Positions 11,598-21,680 of a DNA stretch of 64,000 bases are shown one piece after another. Source of the DNA: Neoceratodus forsteri. Its lineage: Eukaryota > Chordata > Ceratodontiformes > Ceratodontidae. The stretch lies in assembly GCA_016271365.2 (NCBI GenBank), contig JADMNL010000028.1:98053501-98117500 (forward strand), read 5' to 3'. The first letter of the stretch is position 1; every line of letters starts with the position of its first letter. The notes beneath the pieces are model-generated. The model was given only the letters and a program-made list of their open reading frames with translations. It had not been told where the DNA came from and did not search any database. The position numbers and the translations under genes were made by a program.

Positions 11598-12106
11598 GTG
11601 CGTAGTGCTTATAGGGAATCACAATTTCAAATCCCTGTACAGTGAATTATGTGCTGAAGCTGGAAGTAAACCCCCAGCTTAATTCGGACTACATCCGTCT
11701 CGCTATCAACTGCAGTGGGGTCCAGTACATGACCTTGTCCTCATGCCCTGCTCTCCTGGCAATCCAGAGGGACATTCTCCATCCAGTCCTCAGCTTGGGT
11801 GTTGTGAGTACAAATCAGGGTATTCCCCTGCAGCTTGTTTTCAGTCACAAGTGTGTCACCTAATTCTTGTTGTTTCACTGTATCATGGACTGAGCCATCA
11901 GGCTCCGGATTACAATTAGGTGTTGTGCATATATTTTCTCTACAGGGCCCTGTCCATCTTCACCTGCCGCCAACCCCGGCAACAGACCTGGCTAGCCCCC
12001 AACCTGGGTACCCAGAGTGTGACTTTTCAGATCCTGTATGTGTGCATAGTACTGTGATTTAATGCCACTAATTAACCTGATTTCCCTCCCATGTTTCTGT
12101 TCCCTA

Positions 12107-12112
12107 AATAAA
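12107..12112 (+). terminator. LTR polyadenylation signal AATAAA
   Basis: AATAAA followed by a TTGTTGTTG-type GT-rich stretch. The same arrangement is conserved at 26434-26439 in the 3' LTR, which suggests the R/U5 boundary lies shortly downstream. Confidence 0.55.
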
Positions 12113-12380
12113 TCAGATTTGTTGTTGCTGTTAAACTTAAACTGTCTGAAGTATCAGTACCTTCATGCCAAGCACTGTATTGGTTTGTGTATGCTGCTTA
12201 ACCTTATTTTTCAGGGTTCTCAGAGAGACGAACCTGCGAATCAGTCTCGAGGGTAAGTGGTACCTTATGAATTAACAGTGTGCACATGTGGGGTATTGGT
12301 ACTGTAACTCCTGTGCATCGTGTGAGCCATTAGAGGGATTAGAAGGGGTCTCAGTGTCCCAGAGGGCTGTGACCAAACTA

Positions 12381-12720
12381 TTTATTTATTTATTTAGCTT
12401 TGTTAACCAGGTAAGTACACTAGACAAAGCCAATTTGCCTATTTTCAGGTACGACCGGAGAGTACAGGAAATTACACACTTACACACTTGGGACAACATG
12501 GTACATAAATTAGGAACAGGTTACACATCATGAGACTAGAAGGTAAGATTTCATGTCACATGAATTAGAACAGGTTACACATCATGAGACTACAAGGTAA
12601 GATTACACATCACAATGATTAGGAACAGGTTACACGTCATGAGACTACAGGTAAGATTACACATCTTGAGATAAGCATTGCATCAATTTTGGACCTGTAC
12701 AGAAATACTACATCTTAAGG
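12381..12720 (-). mobile_element. Repeat insertion in the 5' LTR (LINE 3'-tail family)
   Basis: Absent from the 3' LTR, where the flanking sequences are nearly continuous. It opens with (TTTA)n and then a stretch (GTTAACCAGGTAAG, TTTTCAGGTACGACC) that matches in reverse the 66-bp insert at 55099-55164. It is also similar to the L2-like LINE tails at 39930 and 58557. The orientation is therefore minus with the A-rich tail at 12381. The remainder holds three tandem units of about 54 bp at 12510-12672. Confidence 0.75.
12510..12672. repeat. Three tandem 54-bp units
   Basis: Units begin at 12510, 12565 and 12619, each starting TTAG(G)AACAGGTTACAC and containing CATGAGACTA and GGTAAGATT. They lie inside the insertion in the 5' LTR, so the amplification belongs to that insert or arose after it landed. 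Confidence 0.85.
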
Positions 12721-12831
12721 GCTGACCTCTGGGTGGAGGCACTCGCCATAGAACCTAGGCCCCTCAACCTGTCAGTAGTCAAGCAGGCAGGGTAGTAGCC
12801 CTTGGGATAGTGCCACCTAGGGGTTACATTT

Positions 12832-12852
12832 TGGAGGCTCACCACTGGGATT
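12832..12852 (+). promoter_or_regulatory. Putative primer-binding site, tRNA-Thr type
   Basis: TGGAGGC...TGGGATT starts 3 nt after the end of the 5' LTR. It resembles the complement of the 3' end of tRNA-Thr (TGGAGGC, then a C-rich stretch, then TGGGATT) but with two extra bases in the middle. The position is exactly right for a PBS; the choice of tRNA is tentative. Confidence 0.5.
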
Positions 12853-13137
12853 TTGTGTCCTCTAGTGGCCACATTTACAAACCACTGTTAAAAATAAATG
12901 GGTACCCGATAGAAGTGGCTGTGCATCGGTTGGTGAAGGCGGTGTACTGGGAGGAGATCGACCCCAAAATGCTATGTTTATCCTGGACATCCCCTGGGTA
13001 TCAATACGGACACTGTACAGGAAGTACTTTCCAAGGTGGAAGGTTTACAAACCCTGTGGTGGTGGGTCGACATGCTGATCTGCTCACCCACACTTTCATG
13101 GCCCTAGTAGAGTATAAGAACCCCATAGATAGCTCCA
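12853..13137 (+). pseudogene. Gypsy gag, N-terminal part, cut by DIRS insertion
   Basis: The frame from 12810 reads through the LTR end and includes LLKINGYPIEVAVHRLVKAV and YWEEIDPKMLCLSWTSPG, ending in ALVEYKNPIDSSK at the DIRS junction. PNMA-type gags have an N-terminal RNA-recognition-like region in this position, which fits the pattern seen, but similarity is weak. Removing the DIRS element would continue the same frame with VPQTITERELSLPE at 18788. The true start codon is not identifiable. Confidence 0.6.
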
Positions 13138-13330
13138 AAGAAAAATTACTCACCTTAGTAATTGCTTTTCTTCTCATGGAGTCTTGCTATATTAGGACTT
13201 ATTGCAGTTAGCCCCTGGCTCTGAACTGCCCCGGAGAGGAAACAGTTAACTCCAGAGATCTGAGTTCCACAGCGAGGGCTGTTCAAAGCTTTATCTGGCC
13301 AGTTTCAAATGAAACTGCCAGGTTCTTACT
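13138..13330. repeat. DIRS copy 2 inverted terminal repeat, left
   Basis: It begins AAGAAAAATTACTCACC. From about 13177 it matches the reverse complement of the right repeat, with shared blocks GGACTTATTGCAGTTAGCCCC, AACAGTTAACTCCAGAGATCT and GGCCAGTTTCAAATGAAACTG. The first 40 bp are unique to this end and are copied in the internal complementary region. Confidence 0.93.
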
Positions 13331-13664
13331 GACTAAACTAACATAGCAAGTCTGTGTGGAAAAGCTCTACACTAGCCATTGGCTACCTACCAGTAGTAAA
13401 ACAACAAAACACAACAACAATCACAGAATAAAAACAATATTACCTATTGTTGTTAGGATCACCCCGACAAGCACTAATAGGCCCTCTCCCCAAAAGACTC
13501 AAGTCCAGAGAGGGACCATCTACCACTTAACAAAATACATAATCACCTAGTTCCCCAACCCAAATGAAACAGGGGGACTAGAGAGACTAAATGGCATGAC
13601 ACAGTGCTTGCACTAATTTGCCAACCCTGTACCCAAGTAGGAATTCTGAGAGGGTGGGGGTTGT

Positions 13665-13764
13665 CCTAATATAGCAAGACTCCATGAGAAGAAAAGCAAT
13701 TACTAAGGTGAGTAATTTTTCTTCAAACACCATGAAGTCTTGCTATAATTAGGACTTATTGCAG
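13665..13764. repeat. DIRS internal complementary region
   Basis: The left half is the reverse complement of the outer 65 bp of the left ITR. The right half, from about 13721, is the reverse complement of the outer 40 bp of the right ITR. The halves meet at CTT, the complement of the AAG present at both ends. This region is known in DIRS1 as the template that completes the ends and forms the circle; seeing both halves here fixes the element boundaries at 13138 and 18787. Confidence 0.92.
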
Positions 13765-13835
13765 ATTATACAGCAGTACCTCCATGGAGGAGGGCCAGAA
13801 CCTACTTAGGGAATAGGCTCTGAAGCACAGTTGTG

Positions 13836-14263
13836 CTAAAACGAAATCTCCTGGACTGGACGTCCAGGGAATAATGCTTGGTGAAGGTGTGGACTGTCTT
13901 CCAGGTAGCAGCTTGGCAAATTTCCAAATGGGAATATCTCAGCAGCCGCTAGAGATGCAGCTGTACCCCTGGTGGAATGAGCCCTCAGTCCTGAGGGAGG
14001 TTCTCTACCTAGTTTTTGGTAACAGAACTGGATACAAGAGACAATCCACCTTGCGATTGTCCTCTTAGTGGCAGGTCTCCCTTTGCCCACTTCCCCATAG
14101 GTAAGGAAGAGTTGGAGGATTCGAACCTATGACCCTTGGTGGCTCCAAATAGTAGCTTAGAGCTTTTTGACGTCCAAACTGTAGTGTCCCTCCCTGAGGA
14201 AGAGTGCTCAGTGAAAAATACTGGAAGAGAGATGGATTGGTTGAGATGAAAATTTGAAACCAC
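13836..14263 (-). pseudogene. DIRS tyrosine recombinase (copy 2), 3' part
   Basis: Two overlapping frames carry the catalytic half. One (14263-14009) reads MVSNFHLNQSISLPVFF. The other (14090-13836) reads ATKRTIARWI and then GLRAHSTRGTAASLA, the His-x-x-Arg box of tyrosine recombinases. HQALFPGRPVQEISF follows, where the nucleophilic Tyr is expected but not clear. A frameshift separates the two. The N-terminal half lies upstream (about 14270-15160) in DNA with no long open frame. The enzyme would have joined circular element DNA to the target. Confidence 0.85.
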
Positions 14264-15163
14264 TTTAGGTAAAACTTTCTGTTAGTCCTGAGGACTACTT
14301 TATCTCTGTGAAAAGAAATAAAATCCTTTTCCCCACTGACAAGGCTTGTAATTCACTTATACGCCTAGCAGAAGTGATAGCCACTAGAAAGACAGTCTTC
14401 CAGTTAAAACTTGAGATCTGCCAAGACAGAGGCTCAAAGGGGTTGTATTAGCTGAGCAATGCAAACATTCAGATCCCAGGCTGGAGCTGGTTCCGAAAGG
14501 AGGTTAGTGAGAAGTTACCCTTAAAAACTTGGAAAACACAGGGTGAGAGGAGAGGGAAACAGGTTTCCTGCAGAAACAAAAACAGAAACAGCTGCTAGAT
14601 GAACCTTCAAAGTAGCTGGTTTGAGGCCTAGGGAATTTAGATGGACCAAACAGTCCAATAAAATGGCCAAGTCAGCAGATTCTGGTACAATTTGCTTCTC
14701 AGAACACCAAAAGGAAAACCTCTTCCACTTGGAGTTGTGAGTGGTTTAGTGGAAGGCTTCCTAGAAGCCTTCAAAATATCCAGGACACCTTGAGAAAGTG
14801 TAAATCAGCAATTCTAGCCCTCAAGAACCAGGCCTTGAGGTGGAGGGAATTGAGGTCCGGTACACACTCTCCCCTGTGCACAGGTCAGCAGGTCGTGGGT
14901 CCTGGGCAAGGTCAGGGAGGTGGAATGTCAGGGACAGGAGAAGAGGGTACCAGGGCTGCCTGGCCCAGTCTGGAGCAATCAGAATCACTTTGCAGGGCTG
15001 AGTTCTGATTGTTACTAGTACCCTGAAGAGGAGAGGAAGGGAGGAAAGGCATACAGGAACTTCCCTTCCAATCCAACTGAAAGGCGTCCAGGGGACTGAT
15101 CCCAGCACTGGAGGCCTGCAACAAAACAGAGGAAGTTGGTGGTTGTCTGGGGCTGCGAAAGAT

Positions 15164-15649
15164 CTATCTGAGGGTGCCCCATCTGGCAAAGACTGTCCCC
15201 AGCACCAGAGGATTCAGGGCCCATTCGTGATGGCCCTGAGAAATCCTGCTGAGGGCATCCGCCAGGACATTGTCCTTCCCTGGGAGGTGAACCGCTATCA
15301 GGGAGGTGTTCAGGAATAAGCCAGAGACCACAACTTCATTGCTTTGGTGCACAAGGCTGAGACCGAGTGCCCCTTGCTTGTTGATGTACCACATTGTTGT
15401 GGTGTTGTCTGTCCTGACTTGAACTACCTTGTTCTGGACAGTAGCTGAAAAGCCTGGAGAGCTAAGAGAACAGCTCTGAGTTCCAAAAGACTGATGTGGA
15501 GCAGAGATTCTGAGGGACCACACTCCTGAGTGAAAAGGTCGCTCAGTGAGCCCCCACCCTAACAGGGAGGCATCCATGGTGAGGGTGAGGGAATGAAGAA
15601 CGGGTAAGAAGGGGACCCCTGAGTTAGATTGCTTTGATCCTGCCACCAC
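15164..15649 (-). pseudogene. DIRS RNase H (copy 2)
   Basis: The 161-residue frame contains LTLTMDASLLGWG (first catalytic Asp), LSSPGFSATVQNKVVQVRTDNTTTMWYINKQG in pieces (second Asp in TDN), and PGKDNVLADALSRISQGHHEW (final Asp in ADALSR). This is the standard DIRS RNase H order, directly downstream of the RT. The Glu-bearing segment after the first Asp is distorted (HQSFGTQSCSLSSP), probably by a small frameshift, so activity is doubtful. Confidence 0.9.
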
Positions 15650-16543
15650 TGAAGGGCTAGGATCAGGGTTTTGGTCACTGGGACTAATTTGGTAAGGGGT
15701 CCTTCCTTTGAGACCAGTAGGACCTCAAGTGGAACTGGATGTCCCTCATCTGAAATCTTGCTCCCGGCGCGACAGCTGTGGAAGCAGCCATGTGCCCTAG
15801 GAGTTGCAGAAAGTGCCTTGCTGGTCGAGAGACCCGAGGGTAAGGAGGATGCCAGGGCAAAGATTCTGTCCACTCTTCCGAGGGAAGAAATGCCCTGGCT
15901 GACTTTGTGTTCAACTCTGCACCTATGAAAGTTAGTACCTGAACTGGTTCCAGAACTGACTTTGGAAAATTCAGCAGGAATCCCAGAGAAGTGAGAAGCT
16001 GCTGGGTGACTTGCAAGTGGGATTTACCTGATCTGGAGACTGACCCACTATGAGCCAGTCGTCCAGGTAGGGAAACACAGCAACCCCTTGCCTTCTTAAA
16101 TGAGCCACTACCACAGCTAGACATTTTGTGAAAACCCTTGGAGCAGAAGTGAGGCCGAAGGGCATTGCTCTGAACTGGTAGTGGCCAGAGGGCAGTTCGA
16201 ACCTGAGGTACTTTCTGGAGAAGGCCTGATCAAGATATGAAAATAGGCATCCTTGAGGTCCAGGGAAGCTAGCCAGTCCCCTGGCCTTAGGGAAGGCAAA
16301 ATCATTGCCAGAGTTAACATTTTGAACTTTGGTTTCAAAAGATGCTTGTTCAGGAACCTTAAATCTAGGATGGGCGCCATTCTCCTGTCTTTTTGGGGTA
16401 AGGAAGTATCTCGAGTACAGCCCCTTGCCCTGATGGCAAGGAGGAACCCTTTCCACTGCTTTGCAGTCTAGAAGAGAAGAAACCTCTGCTTCCAAAGCAA
16501 GGGCTTCTGAAGGATTTGCAGGAGGAAAATGTCTGGCTCTCAT
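15650..16543 (-). pseudogene. DIRS reverse transcriptase (copy 2)
   Basis: The frame at 16543-15971 has GLYSRYFLTPKR near residue 62, a distorted LDxxDAYFHI segment (intact as LASLDLKDAYFHILI in the overlapping frame 16380-16117), FRAMPFGLTSAPRVFTKCLA and the polymerase motif FPYLDDWLIVG. The thumb region continues in the frame 16124-15684 (LGFLLNFPKSVLEPVQ, then FIGAELNTKSARAFLP). At least two frameshifts are present. It would have copied the element RNA inside a gag particle. YLDD is intact here, unlike copy 1. Confidence 0.9.
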
Positions 16544-17235
16544 CTTGGGAACTGCTTGAAGCTGAGAACCAGACCTTGGCCTACCACCTCAGAACCCATT
16601 TGTCCGAAGTTAGGGACAACCAGTTCTGGCTGAAATAAGCCAACCTGCCCCCACGGTACAGGAGAATTGGCCCTGGACACCCCGTCAGGGTGCCTGCTTA
16701 GCAGGCAGCTTTGGGCTGAGGAGAGGTCTGCCTGAGCCCGTCTACCTCTGCCTCTGAAAAAACCCTCTGTGCAAAGGCTGAAGAGACCTGAACTTGATAA
16801 AAGGCCTGTGTAAGGCCTGCCCCTACCCCTGGGGGCATGCCTTTGTGAGTGGCATGCCCTCCTTAGCTTGGGCACTTTGTAGGTAGTTCTGTATTCATCC
16901 ATCTTTTTATGTAATTTTCTGTTTGATCCCCAAACAGAATTTCTCCTACCGGAAAATCTATAGCCTTTGACTGAGTATCTTGGGACAGATTAGTGCATCT
17001 GAGCCATGCCAACCTATGGAGAGCTACAGAAGTGGCCATGACCGTGAGGAAACATCATTAACATCAACAGCAGTATGAAATTGAACTTTAGAGGCTTCAA
17101 TGCTATCAGCAGCCACTTGTTCCAACTCACTAGCCAGCTGGCCCTGGGCCTGCTTGGCCAACTGCAATATAGTGTCCCATCTAGATTTCTGATATCTAGC
17201 CACATGCTCATATAATTAGCCTGTCTGAGTCCCAA
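16540..17235 (-). pseudogene. DIRS gag-RT linker region, no clear domain
   Basis: Frames of 120 and 73 residues on the minus strand lie between gag and RT. The first (16902-16540) is rich in Arg and Gly (GRGRPYTG, RGRGRRAQ), as often seen in nucleic-acid-binding tails of gag. No motif lets me divide gag from pol, so the boundary is left open. Confidence 0.4.
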
Positions 17236-18246
17236 ACGGCTGCCATATATTGTTTTTTCGCCATGGCATCAATCTTCCTGGAATCCTTATCAGGAGGATG
17301 TGAGGCCAGGGAATTTAGCCTTGTCACAGGCTGCAGCTTGAACAACACCTACATGACTACACTGGTCAGTGAGGAAGTCTGTATCAGGGCCTGATAAAGT
17401 ATACCTTCTGTCCATTTTTTATCTACAGGAGGGACAGAATGAGGATTTTTAAAATCTTCGTTGTTTGCTTCCTAAATGACTTATGCAAAGGAATAGACAA
17501 CCTTCTAGACTCTGGAATATCCATCATTTCTACAGAATCAGGCTCCTCTTGCTCATCCACAGCCTCCTCTAAAGGGAGCTGGAGGGTTTCTGCCACCTTT
17601 ATAAAACCTAAATGAGAAGGGACTCAGACAGCAAAGGGGAGATTCAAAGGGTCTGTCTGGAGAAATGTCCGCTCAATGGGCACGCCCAGACCTTCCCAGT
17701 CACAAATGCACTGATCAAATTCCTCCTCCCTCCTGTGGTTCATAAAAATCCTCAAAATCATAATCCTGAACCACTGGACCTGAACGAGCCACCCTTTTCC
17801 CAACTAAAGGGGTTTGACAAGTCCCTGACACAAAGACTGAACAATCTGTATGGCTTTTGCTATCTCTGCAGCAGTTGGAGAGACAATTTTGGACTCCAGA
17901 CCTGCTGATTCTTTGTCTTTTTTACTGGGACTGGTTCCTCTGAACCAGCCCTTCTTTTGCCCGAGGAAGTCTCGCCCTGGTCAGAGGGCACTCCTCTGGT
18001 CCAGTGGGTGCTGGACTGGGCTGGCCATCCGGTCAGCGGACTTTTGGCTCTCATTCCTGAGCCGCCCAATCTCTTTCCAGGGTGGCTGCAGGAAATTTTT
18101 ACACACCTGGCAGTCTGACAGGAGGTGGTCAGCCCCAGACAATAGACACAAGTGGTGTGTGGGTCAGCCTTGGCAAAGGCTTCCCCACAGACATCACAGT
18201 GTTGAAACCCAGTGGGCCCAGTTTTTTCTTTGGGTTTCTCAGACAT
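17236..18246 (-). pseudogene. DIRS gag (copy 2), broken
   Basis: The frame starting at 18246 begins MSEKPKEKTG and carries a Cys cluster: CDVCGEAF, DPHTTCVYCLGL, then CQTARCVKISC. It continues into a basic Ser/Lys stretch (SGKRRAGSEEPVPVKK, a possible nuclear-localisation signal) and stops at 17860. Further gag-like coding follows in other frames to about 17240. The Cys pattern at the gag N-terminus matches that of DIRS copy 1 near 2810. The start ATG lies about 370 bp inside the right ITR, a plausible gag start. Confidence 0.7.
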
Positions 18247-18614
18247 AATGCCAGCCTAACAAAAACTTGCTTTAAACGGCTGTAAGCAGGCAAGACACCT
18301 TTATCGGTTCCTAACCGTGTCACGGGTATTTGAAAAACCCAGATAATGCTAGGTTTTTAGAACCGAGCAGAACCGGAACCAGACTTCTAAAGCCCATTCA
18401 ATGAATAAATTCAGTATTTTAAGGAAACCGATCGGTTCAGACTGAACCGATAATGAATTTCACAGACTTAAACACTAGTACTTACGGTTTACTAGATAGA
18501 GCTTTTGACCTAAAAGCGTAAAATAGACACTTTGCCGGTTCAAATGAACCGAATAAACTCGCTTTGAACCGCTAAATGAACCGAGCTGAAGGAGCTGATC
18601 TCCGAGCGACTGTT

Positions 18615-18787
18615 CAGTGAAAGGAGTAAAGAATCTGGCAGTTTCATTTGAAACTGGCCAGATAGAGTTTGAACAGCTCAAGCTGTGGAACCCAGATCTC
18701 TGGAGTTAACTGTTTCTCTCCGGGCAGTTCAGAGCCGGGGCTAACTGCAATAAGTCCTAATTATAGCAAGACTTCATGGTGTTTGAA
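18615..18787. repeat. DIRS copy 2 inverted terminal repeat, right
   Basis: Partner of 13138-13330. In minus orientation it starts CTTCAAACACCATGAAGTC. It is followed directly by gypsy gag sequence (TGCCACAGACTATTACC). AAG at 18785-18787 is shared with the left end. Confidence 0.92.
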
Positions 18788-19960
18788 GTGCCACAGACTA
18801 TTACCGAGAGGGAGCTCTCACTGCCTGAGAGTGATAATTAAGGATAGTAGAGACCAGGGGAGGAATGAGCCCTCCACTATCTGAAACTTTTGAGGAGAAA
18901 TTTGATAAATTGTTGCTAGAGGAAGGAAAACTGTGGAGGACTTGAAGAAACTATTCTTGCTACCTGGGGTGTTCTCCCCAACACCCTCCTGCTCCAGTAC
19001 TCGTTATGGTGGCTTGAACCAGTGCAGACTCCTATTTCTGCACCTGCCATTAGTCACGACTTTTACCGAAGGTTGAGGATCTTCTTCTGGCACCTCCCCA
19101 CCCCCGGGGAGGATGATTGGGACACCTGGATAGATTGTGTTGCCCCTGATACCTGAATGGCAGTGTGTGGAGTCTGAGAAATGAAAAGAATCATAGAAAG
19201 TTTGAGGATCCTGCCCTAGAGGCCATTAAATTTTGAGGTCCACAAATTCTGATGCATCTGCCCAGAAGTACCTATATGCACTTGAAGGCAATTTTGGGAG
19301 CATTGAGTCAGGGAGAGCTTGATGTGGAAATTTCAAGGTACAAAACATGTGGCCAGGGGAAAGTTTTTTCGCATATGTTACTCATCTGGAAACAGCTCTG
19401 CAGAAGGCTTACCGAAAAGATGGGGTAGCCGCCAGTGACTTAAATCGTAAGGTTGGAGCACCTACTACAGCATGTAAAGCATTATAAATTGCAGCTCCTT
19501 CAATTAAGGCTCCCAGACAGAAGGGTAACCCAATCGGACTATTGTGACTTAATAAAAGAACTCGAGAGGTTGAAGATGAGGAGGGGATTCAAATTCTGGG
19601 TGAGCGCAGCCCAAGTGATCACAGCATCGGAAGGTCCTTGTGAAGTGGGGACCAATGAGGTGTGCCACCATGGGGTGAACTGCTGAGAGATCAGAAATTC
19701 AAAAACAGTCTCTTTATGAAGGCTGCACCTGCAAGTACAGGCTCCACTCTCATAACCACTGCCTCTGCTATGGGGGTGGTGGTACCCACCCAGGCATCTC
19801 CTGCTGACAACAGCTCAAAACTTGATGTCTTGACCATGGAAGTGGGGAAATTGACAAGATGCCTCCAAATGCATATCATGCTGCAGACAGAAATGGCACC
19901 AAGGTGTCCAGTTAGCAGTACCCTGTCCTGGCTCCCAGTGTAACGCCTCAGCCAGTCTAA
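18788..19960 (+). pseudogene. Gypsy gag, central part (PNMA-like capsid)
   Basis: Continuation of gag after the DIRS insertion. Readable pieces across frames: RRLRIFFWHLPTPGEDDWDTW at 19055-19120, EMKRIIESLRILP at 19178-19215, and MEHLLQHVKHYKLQLLQLRL with VTQSDYCDLIKELERL at 19453-19580. This order (the 'FSG.....GE..YD.W' block, 'KRRIIESLRGPA', then a basic helix segment) is what I know from PNMA-family gag/capsid. Stops and frameshifts occur about every 100-200 bp. It would have formed the particle shell. The PNMA assignment is motif-based and moderately sure. Confidence 0.7.
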
Positions 19961-19971
19961 CTCCAAAAAGT

Positions 19972-20202
19972 ATGTTTTGCTATAATTGTGGGAAGGATGG
20001 GCACATGAAGAGAGAATGTCAGTCCCCAAAAGACACAGACAAAGTTGTATATAGGCTACAAGGAGAGCTTCAGAGAACAAATCAGTGGTTAAGAGGTGCT
20101 CGAAATGATCCCAGTGAGGGTCTCAAAATGCTAACTCACGCCCTTTGTGGCAAGGTCAGTTGCCCAGGCCCCCGCTACCGCCTCCGGACTGGTCCAGAAT
20201 AG
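19972..20202 (+). pseudogene. Gypsy gag CCHC zinc knuckle and gag end
   Basis: The frame starts MFCYNCGKDGHMKRECQSPK, a perfect C-x2-C-x4-H-x4-C retroviral-type zinc knuckle, which binds the element RNA for packaging. It continues VYRLQGELQRTNQWLRG and runs into the region just before the protease. The frame lies downstream of the capsid-like block in the normal gag order. The knuckle itself is intact; neighbouring frames are not. Confidence 0.92.
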
Positions 20203-20204
20203 TG

Positions 20205-20390
20205 GGTCCCTCCATGGAGACCACTGTAAAGGTGAATGGAGTGTCTACAAGAGCTGTATTAGACAGTGGCTTCCAAGTGACAATTATGTTCCAGGACTAG
20301 TATCAGAAGCATTTGTCAGACGCACTTACAACCATTGTAAGGACTGCATGTATGGGGGTTAAGTGAGAAGGCCTACCCCTACTCCGGTAT
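20205..20390 (+). pseudogene. Gypsy aspartic protease, fragment
   Basis: At 20219-20290 a frame reads TTVKVNGVSTRAVLDSGFQV, with the active-site triad as Asp-Ser-Gly. This is the form common in Ty3/gypsy proteases (DTG or DSG). It sits between the zinc knuckle and the RT, as expected for cutting gag-pol. The second half, which should end in an hydrophobic-Gly motif, is broken by a stop near 20360. Confidence 0.8.
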
Positions 20391-20699
20391 ATTCGAATTT
20401 GGCTGTCTTTCCCACCTCCGTGGCTAGAGTGGCAGAGCAAGTAGAGACCCTGGCCTTAGTGTGTCCCCTACTGGACTGTAGTGATGGGTTCCGCTACTAA
20501 TTGGGATGAATGCGCATATGTTTGGACAGTTAGCAAGTTGTGTTATGAGAAACAGGGTCACAGACTGGTAGAGCTTTAAGAATTCGGCATTGATCAAGAA
20601 GGTCTATGATGCCCAGAGAGTTGCTGACAAAGTGGAACCAGAGGAACCGGTTGGAATTGTCTGGAAAAGAATCCTGAGTCTCTGATCCTGGCACCAAAT

Positions 20700-21040
20700 G
20701 CCCAGTGTACCTTACAGGAGAGATCCGTGTCGGAAAGGATGTCAAGAATACAATCCTCCTGCTGGATCTCGCGCGATGGGAAATTGCCAGAGGGACTGCT
20801 GGTCAAGCCAAGTATTTTGCCTGCCAGAGCCCGGTTACATGCCAGACGGGTAATGGTCCAAGTTCATAATGTGTCTGATAGAGAGATTCGAGTAAATATA
20901 GGTTGCACCCTGGCTAATGTGCACTGCACTGTGCAGATACTGCAGTGTTGCCTAGTAACAAGTGTCTGGGAGAATGACAGAGTGACGCTCGACTTGCTTG
21001 ATTTTGGTGACTCCCGTTGCCAGCCGAATGGAAGATGAGA
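20700..21040 (+). pseudogene. Gypsy protease-RT linker
   Basis: Frame at 20727-21038 with PARARLHARRVMVQVHNVSDR and IRVNIGCTLANVHC. Similar sequences with this beta-rich look precede the RT in vertebrate gypsy pol. No catalytic motif lies here; the call rests on position. Confidence 0.5.
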
Positions 21041-21049
21041 ATCAGTGAA

Positions 21050-21680
21050 AGCTTGCCCAGAGAGACTGGTGTTTTTTCAAAGAATGACGGTGATGTGTGT
21101 AAGGAGCTGAGCACCACATCCGGCTGCATTATGAAAGGCCATTTCGTGAGAGGTCTCTCGCGCCTGGCACCTGCTGACATAGATGATGTGAGACGGCATC
21201 TGCAAGAGATGCTTGCTGCTGGTGTAATACAAGAATCCAGAAGCCTATATGCTTCACCTATTGTGGTAGTGAGAAAAAAATGGGACAGTAAGGATGTGCG
21301 TGATTATCGCACCTTGAACCGCGGACTATTCCTGATCGGTATACAATGCCCGCATCCAGGATGCTTTAGACTGCCTGAATGGTAGCAAGTGGTTTTCCAT
21401 GCTGATCTTCGCAGGGTACTACCAGATCCCGATGGCCCCGGAAGACCATGAGAAGACAGCCTTTATCTGTCCGCTTGGCTTTATGAATTCATGAGGATGC
21501 CTCAAGGATTTCAGGTGCCCCAGCCACTTTTCAATGACTGATATAGCGTGCAGTGGGGACATGAACTTAGTAGAGTGCCTGTGTACCTGGATGATGTTAT
21601 TGTGTTTGGCAGCTCACTGGAGGAACATGAGAGCAGATTGTTCAAGGTGTTGGACCGACTGGAAGACTTTGGCTAAAACT
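21050..21680 (+). pseudogene. Gypsy reverse transcriptase, broken
   Basis: RT blocks in order: ADIDDVRRHLQEMLAAGVIQ (21170-21230), SPIVVVRKKWDSKDVRDYR then LNR (21256-21320), a displaced SKWFSMLIFAGYYQIPMAP at 21390-21440, ending TAFICPLG (21460-21477), and YLDDVIVFG with LEEHESRLFKVLDRLEDFG (21585-21675). The YLDD motif is intact. Stops and frameshifts divide the blocks at about 21330, 21480 and 21540. It would copy the RNA from the tRNA primer. Ty3/gypsy type is clear from YLDDVIVF and the following spacing. Confidence 0.9.

Larger units (their letters stand above)
10651..12828 (+). repeat. 5' LTR of the gypsy-like element
   Basis: Direct-repeat partner of 24978-26828. It starts TATAACCCC (the partner starts TGTAAACCCC) and ends GGGGTTACA. 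Shared landmarks in order: CTTCCAGGAGCTTGCCTGAATGC, a TATAAAT box at 11591-11597, a splice-donor-like GTGAGTACAAATC near 11808, and the polyadenylation signal AATAAA at 12107-12112. It is about 330 bp longer than the 3' LTR because of an insertion at 12381-12720. Many substitutions and small indels separate the two LTRs, so the insertion is not recent. Confidence 0.92.
13138..18787 (-). mobile_element. DIRS-type retrotransposon (copy 2) nested in gypsy gag
   Basis: Complete-length DIRS element, 5.65 kb, in minus orientation. Inverted terminal repeats lie at 13138-13330 and about 18615-18787, and an internal complementary region at 13665-13764 joins copies of both outer ends. Gag, RT/RNase H and tyrosine recombinase follow in that order on the minus strand. 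The ITRs are unequal: the left one has an extra outer segment of about 40 bp, as in classical DIRS1. Both outer ends carry AAG and no longer duplication, as expected for recombinase-mediated insertion of a circle at a trinucleotide. The reading frames contain stops and shifts but are better preserved than in copy 1. Confidence 0.93.

Noticed and set aside
14110..14130. GGATTCGAACCTATGACC, resembling the B box of a tRNA gene in reverse
   Set aside because: It lies inside the DIRS recombinase coding sequence; no A box at the right distance and no cloverleaf.
19691..20080. 129-residue minus-strand ORF
   Set aside because: Shadow of the gypsy gag and zinc-knuckle coding on the plus strand.
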